Part shown: piece after piece, positions 6,680 through 8,079 of the stretch
How the letters are laid out: each line of letters opens with the position of its first letter
How positions within the stretch are numbered: position 1 is the first letter of the stretch
NCBI GenBank assembly: GCA_958346935.1
Contig: CATVTM010000081.1
Coordinates: 1-8,079, forward strand
From: an uncultured Collinsella sp.
GTDB taxonomy: Bacteria > Actinomycetota > Coriobacteriia > Coriobacteriales > Coriobacteriaceae
DNA: 8,079 nt
Direction of reading: 5' to 3'
Position numbers and translations under genes: made by a program
The notes under the pieces: generated by a model
Databases searched by the model: none
Told to the model about the DNA's origin: nothing
Seen by the model: only the letters and a program-made list of their open reading frames with translations

Positions 6680-6907
6680 TTACTGCAGCGTAAAGTAGGT
6701 ACCGGTCTCATCGAACCGAGGCTTTGCGCCCTTTTTCTCAAAGAACTCGACGATGACGGCATGGGCCTCATTGAGCCTTTCCTTCTCGGCCTCGAGCCAA
6801 AGCGACTGCGCCCCGCAGGCATCAGTCAGGTGCACGCGGCATGGCACGCCCGCGCGGAGGAGCTCGGTGTTGCATTCGGCGACCTCGAACGGCGTCACGA
6901 CTTTCAT
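6680..6907 (-). CDS. small conserved-looking protein between hisI and hisE (RDAC-like)
   Basis: This 75-residue acidic protein begins MKVVTPFEVAECNTELL and contains VHLTDACGAQSLWLE (about residues 25-39), a charged helix (EKERLNEAHAVIVEFFEKKG, with K-R-N-E pattern, about 41-60) and a short C-terminal strand. The H-L-x-D-A-C-G-x-Q-S core resembles what I recall of small Firmicutes/Actinobacteria proteins labelled 'RDAC family'; their function is unknown. There are no membrane segments or signal peptide. The ATG overlaps the hisI stop (ATGA, 4-nt overlap) and an AAGGGGGAG site lies just upstream, so translation is probably coupled to hisI; hisE starts 15 nt after its stop. The tight packing and intact frame argue for a real gene. 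A role in histidine synthesis, for example as a small partner or regulator, is inferred from position only. Family naming is from memory and uncertain. Confidence 0.8.
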   Translation of the reverse strand: MKVVTPFEVAECNTELLRAGVPCRVHLTDACGAQSLWLEAEKERLNEAHAVIVEFFEKKGAKPRFDETGTYFTLQ

Positions 6908-7245
6908 CGCACTCCCCCTTCCACGCGCTTAAAGAAGCAGGTACGGTTGCCGGTATGGCAGGCCGGGCCCGGTGAGTCCACCTTGACCAGCAGCGTATCG
7001 CTATCGCAGTCGGCCCAGAGCTCCTTGACCTCCTGCATGTTGCCACTCGTCGCGCCCTTGTTCCAGAGCTCCTGACGGCTGCGACTCCAAAACCACGTGG
7101 TCCCGGTCTTGAGCGTCAGCCCCACCGATTCCTCGTTCATCCAAGCAACCATAAGCACCTCGCCGGTGTCATATTGCTGAACCACACAAGGAATCAGCCC
7201 CTTGGCGTCGTATTTGAGCTCGGTAGCATTTACCACCTCAGTCAT
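6904..7245 (-). CDS. hisI: phosphoribosyl-AMP cyclohydrolase HisI
   Basis: This 113-residue protein is a full-length HisI, the zinc enzyme that opens the adenine ring of phosphoribosyl-AMP in the third step of histidine synthesis. Visible motifs are LVAWMNEES-type strand (L31-M-V-A-W-M-N-E), W53-S-R-S-R, W61-N-K-G-A-T-S-G-N, the acidic Mg2+ site D79-C80-D81-S-D83, and G93-P-A-C96-H-T-G-x-x-x-C103-F; C80, C96 and C103 are the expected zinc ligands. It is not fused to HisE. The start at 7245 is preferred over the adjacent ATG at 7248 because GGGAG is 5 nt from the former and only 2 nt from the latter. The frame stays open upstream to 7383 across the structured element, but those codons have no HisI character. 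Its stop overlaps the next small gene by 4 nt, and 159 nt separate it from hisF. Confidence 0.97.
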   Translation of the reverse strand: MTEVVNATELKYDAKGLIPCVVQQYDTGEVLMVAWMNEESVGLTLKTGTTWFWSRSRQELWNKGATSGNMQEVKELWADCDSDTLLVKVDSPGPACHTGNRTCFFKRVEGGVR

Positions 7246-7250
7246 CATTT

Positions 7251-7255
7251 CTCCC
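7251..7255 (-). promoter_or_regulatory. ribosome binding site that decides the hisI start
   Basis: GGGAG on the minus strand stands 5 nt before ATG 7245 and 2 nt before the tandem ATG at 7248, favouring 7245. It is also downstream of the structured element, so the element lies in the untranslated hisF-hisI spacer. Confidence 0.6.
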
Positions 7256-7286
7256 AAGTAATAAACGAAATCCCACAGGTCGGCGA

Positions 7287-7386
7287 GGGTTGTCCAGGTG
7301 CCGCAGGTTGTCGCGAAAGAGGAGCGACGCGTACTTTGGTACGCGAGCGACGGTTTGAGCGACAAGATGCGGTGCCTGGGCAAGCC
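7287..7386. repeat. structured ~100-nt intergenic element between hisF and hisI (candidate RNA or palindromic repeat)
   Basis: The 159-nt gap between hisF and hisI is nearly filled by nested inverted repeats. An outer stem pairs 7290-7305 with 7368-7383 (16 pairs read as plus-strand RNA, three of them G-U). After a 2x2 mismatch the stem continues at 7308-7314 with 7359-7363-side bases (7 perfect pairs, to 7365). Inside is a separate hairpin, CGCGTAC (7328-7334), TTTG tetraloop, GTACGCG (7339-7345). GAGCGAC occurs three times, at 7322-7328, 7345-7351 and 7357-7363, offering alternative partners for GTCGC at 7310-7314. No U-tract marks a terminator and no T-box or known riboswitch signature was recognised. 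It could be a dispersed Coriobacteriia repeat, an mRNA-processing or stability element, or an uncharacterised structured RNA. Confidence 0.7.
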
Positions 7387-7404
7387 GCAGCGCAGCCCGC
7401 AGCA

Positions 7405-8079
7405 TTAGAAGTCCAATCTCACAGGGATGCCCTGCGACGCCATATACTCCTTCACCTGGCGAATGCTGAAGGTTCCAAAGTGAAAGACGCTTGCCGCCAG
7501 CACGGCATCGGCCTCGCCCTCGATCACGCCCTCGGCAAAATGCTCGAGCGTGCCCACACCGCCGCTCGCGATCACCGGAATCGGCACCGCGCGCGCCACG
7601 GCGCGGGTGAGCGCCAGGTCAAATCCGGCCTTGGTGCCGTCGCGGTCCATACTGGTGAGCAAGATCTCGCCGGCGCCGCGACGGGCCGCCTCCTCGGCCC
7701 ACGCCACCGCGTCGATACCCGTGGCGTTGCGGCCGCCTGCGGTAAAGACCTCCCACTTGTCGGCACCAGATGCGCCGGGCAAACCGACGCGCTTGGCATC
7801 GATCGCCACGACCACGGCCTGGCTGCCAAACGCCGCGGCAGCCTGGCTAATCAACGACGGATCGCGCACGGCGGCAGAGTTAAGCGACACCTTGTCGGCG
7901 CCGGCTGCAACCATGGTGCGCATGCCCGCCAGGTCGCGAAAGCCGCCGCCCACGGTATAGGGAATAGCGAGCTCCTCGGCCGCATGCGCCGCCATCTCGA
8001 TGGTCGTCGCGCGGTTGTCGCTCGTGGCGGTAATGTCCAGGAAGACAACCTCGTCCGCACCCTCGCGGTCGTAGGCGCG
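7405..8079 (-). CDS. hisF: imidazole glycerol phosphate synthase cyclase subunit HisF (5' end outside window)
   Basis: HisF is the cyclase subunit that, with the glutaminase HisH, converts PRFAR and ammonia to imidazole glycerol phosphate and AICAR, linking histidine and purine synthesis. The 224 visible residues are a (beta/alpha)8 barrel lacking about 30 N-terminal residues beyond the right edge, including the first catalytic Asp of the R-V-I-P-C-L-D-V strand. Visible motifs are E-V-V-F-L-D-I-T-A-T, P-Y-T-V-G-G-G-F-R, A-G-A-D-K-V-S-L-N-S-A-A, V-V-A-I-D-A-K-R with the second catalytic Asp, E-I-L-L-T-S-M-D-R-D-G-T-K-x-G-F-D, and phosphate-binding V-I-A-S-G-G-V-G. The first visible in-frame ATG (7995) is internal; the frame is open to the edge with HisF-like sequence (ADEVVFLDITATSDNR). 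The end at G-I-P-V-R-L-D-F fits a normal C-terminus. It precedes hisI by 159 nt on the same strand. Confidence 0.97.
   Translation of the reverse strand, partial: RAYDREGADEVVFLDITATSDNRATTIEMAAHAAEELAIPYTVGGGFRDLAGMRTMVAAGADKVSLNSAAVRDPSLISQAAAAFGSQAVVVAIDAKRVGLPGASGADKWEVFTAGGRNATGIDAVAWAEEAARRGAGEILLTSMDRDGTKAGFDLALTRAVARAVPIPVIASGGVGTLEHFAEGVIEGEADAVLAASVFHFGTFSIRQVKEYMASQGIPVRLDF

Noticed and set aside
7246..7383. N-terminal extension of hisI through the structured element
   Set aside because: The frame is open but the 46 extra residues have no HisI similarity, overlap the inverted repeats, and are preceded by no good ribosome binding site; HisI is complete from 7245.
7287..7386. T-box or histidine leader-peptide attenuator
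   Set aside because: No T-box core, no His-codon-rich leader peptide and no terminator U-tract were found; it also sits mid-operon.
1..8079. CRISPR arrays, tRNA/rRNA genes, transposases or prophage genes
   Set aside because: No repeat-spacer pattern, tRNA-like cloverleaf, rRNA sequence, transposase or phage motif was seen on either strand.

Overview
This GC-rich window, with densely packed genes and clear AGGAGG-type ribosome binding sites, fits a Coriobacteriia actinobacterium of the Collinsella type. That is an inference from composition, gene order and protein style; no rRNA or marker gene is present to prove it.

Layout. (1) Positions 1-919, minus strand: a LarC C-terminal-domain protein followed by a YfcE-type metallophosphoesterase that runs off the left edge. 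(2) Positions 920-1302: a 383-nt intergenic region between divergent genes. It carries a perfect 23-bp inverted repeat and a possible operator. (3) Positions 1303-5288, plus strand: a 1188-residue double ABC exporter (TMD-NBD-TMD-NBD, CydD-like then CydC-like), overlapping by one base a YgbA-type cysteine-rich protein of nitrosative stress. (4) Positions 5408-6319, plus strand: a PHP-family histidinol-phosphatase (HisJ type). (5) Positions 6347-8079, minus strand: the distal end of a histidine operon, in transcription order hisF (5' end outside the window), a structured repeat element, hisI, a 75-residue small protein, hisE. It converges on hisJ.

How the genes work together. HisF, HisI, HisE and the HisJ-type phosphatase cover four histidine-biosynthesis activities, so positions 5408-8079 form a histidine locus even though hisJ is on the other strand. 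The ABC exporter and YgbA homolog look translationally coupled. This suggests a thiol/redox or nitric-oxide tolerance module, because CydDC exports cysteine and glutathione and supports cytochrome bd in other bacteria, and YgbA is an NO-responsive protein in enterobacteria.

The least explained parts are non-coding or small: the ~100-nt element between hisF and hisI with a long stem, an inner tetraloop hairpin and three GAGCGAC copies; the palindrome at 1026-1090; the ACTAGTC inverted repeat that supplies the hisE stop codon; and the small acidic protein encoded between hisI and hisE.
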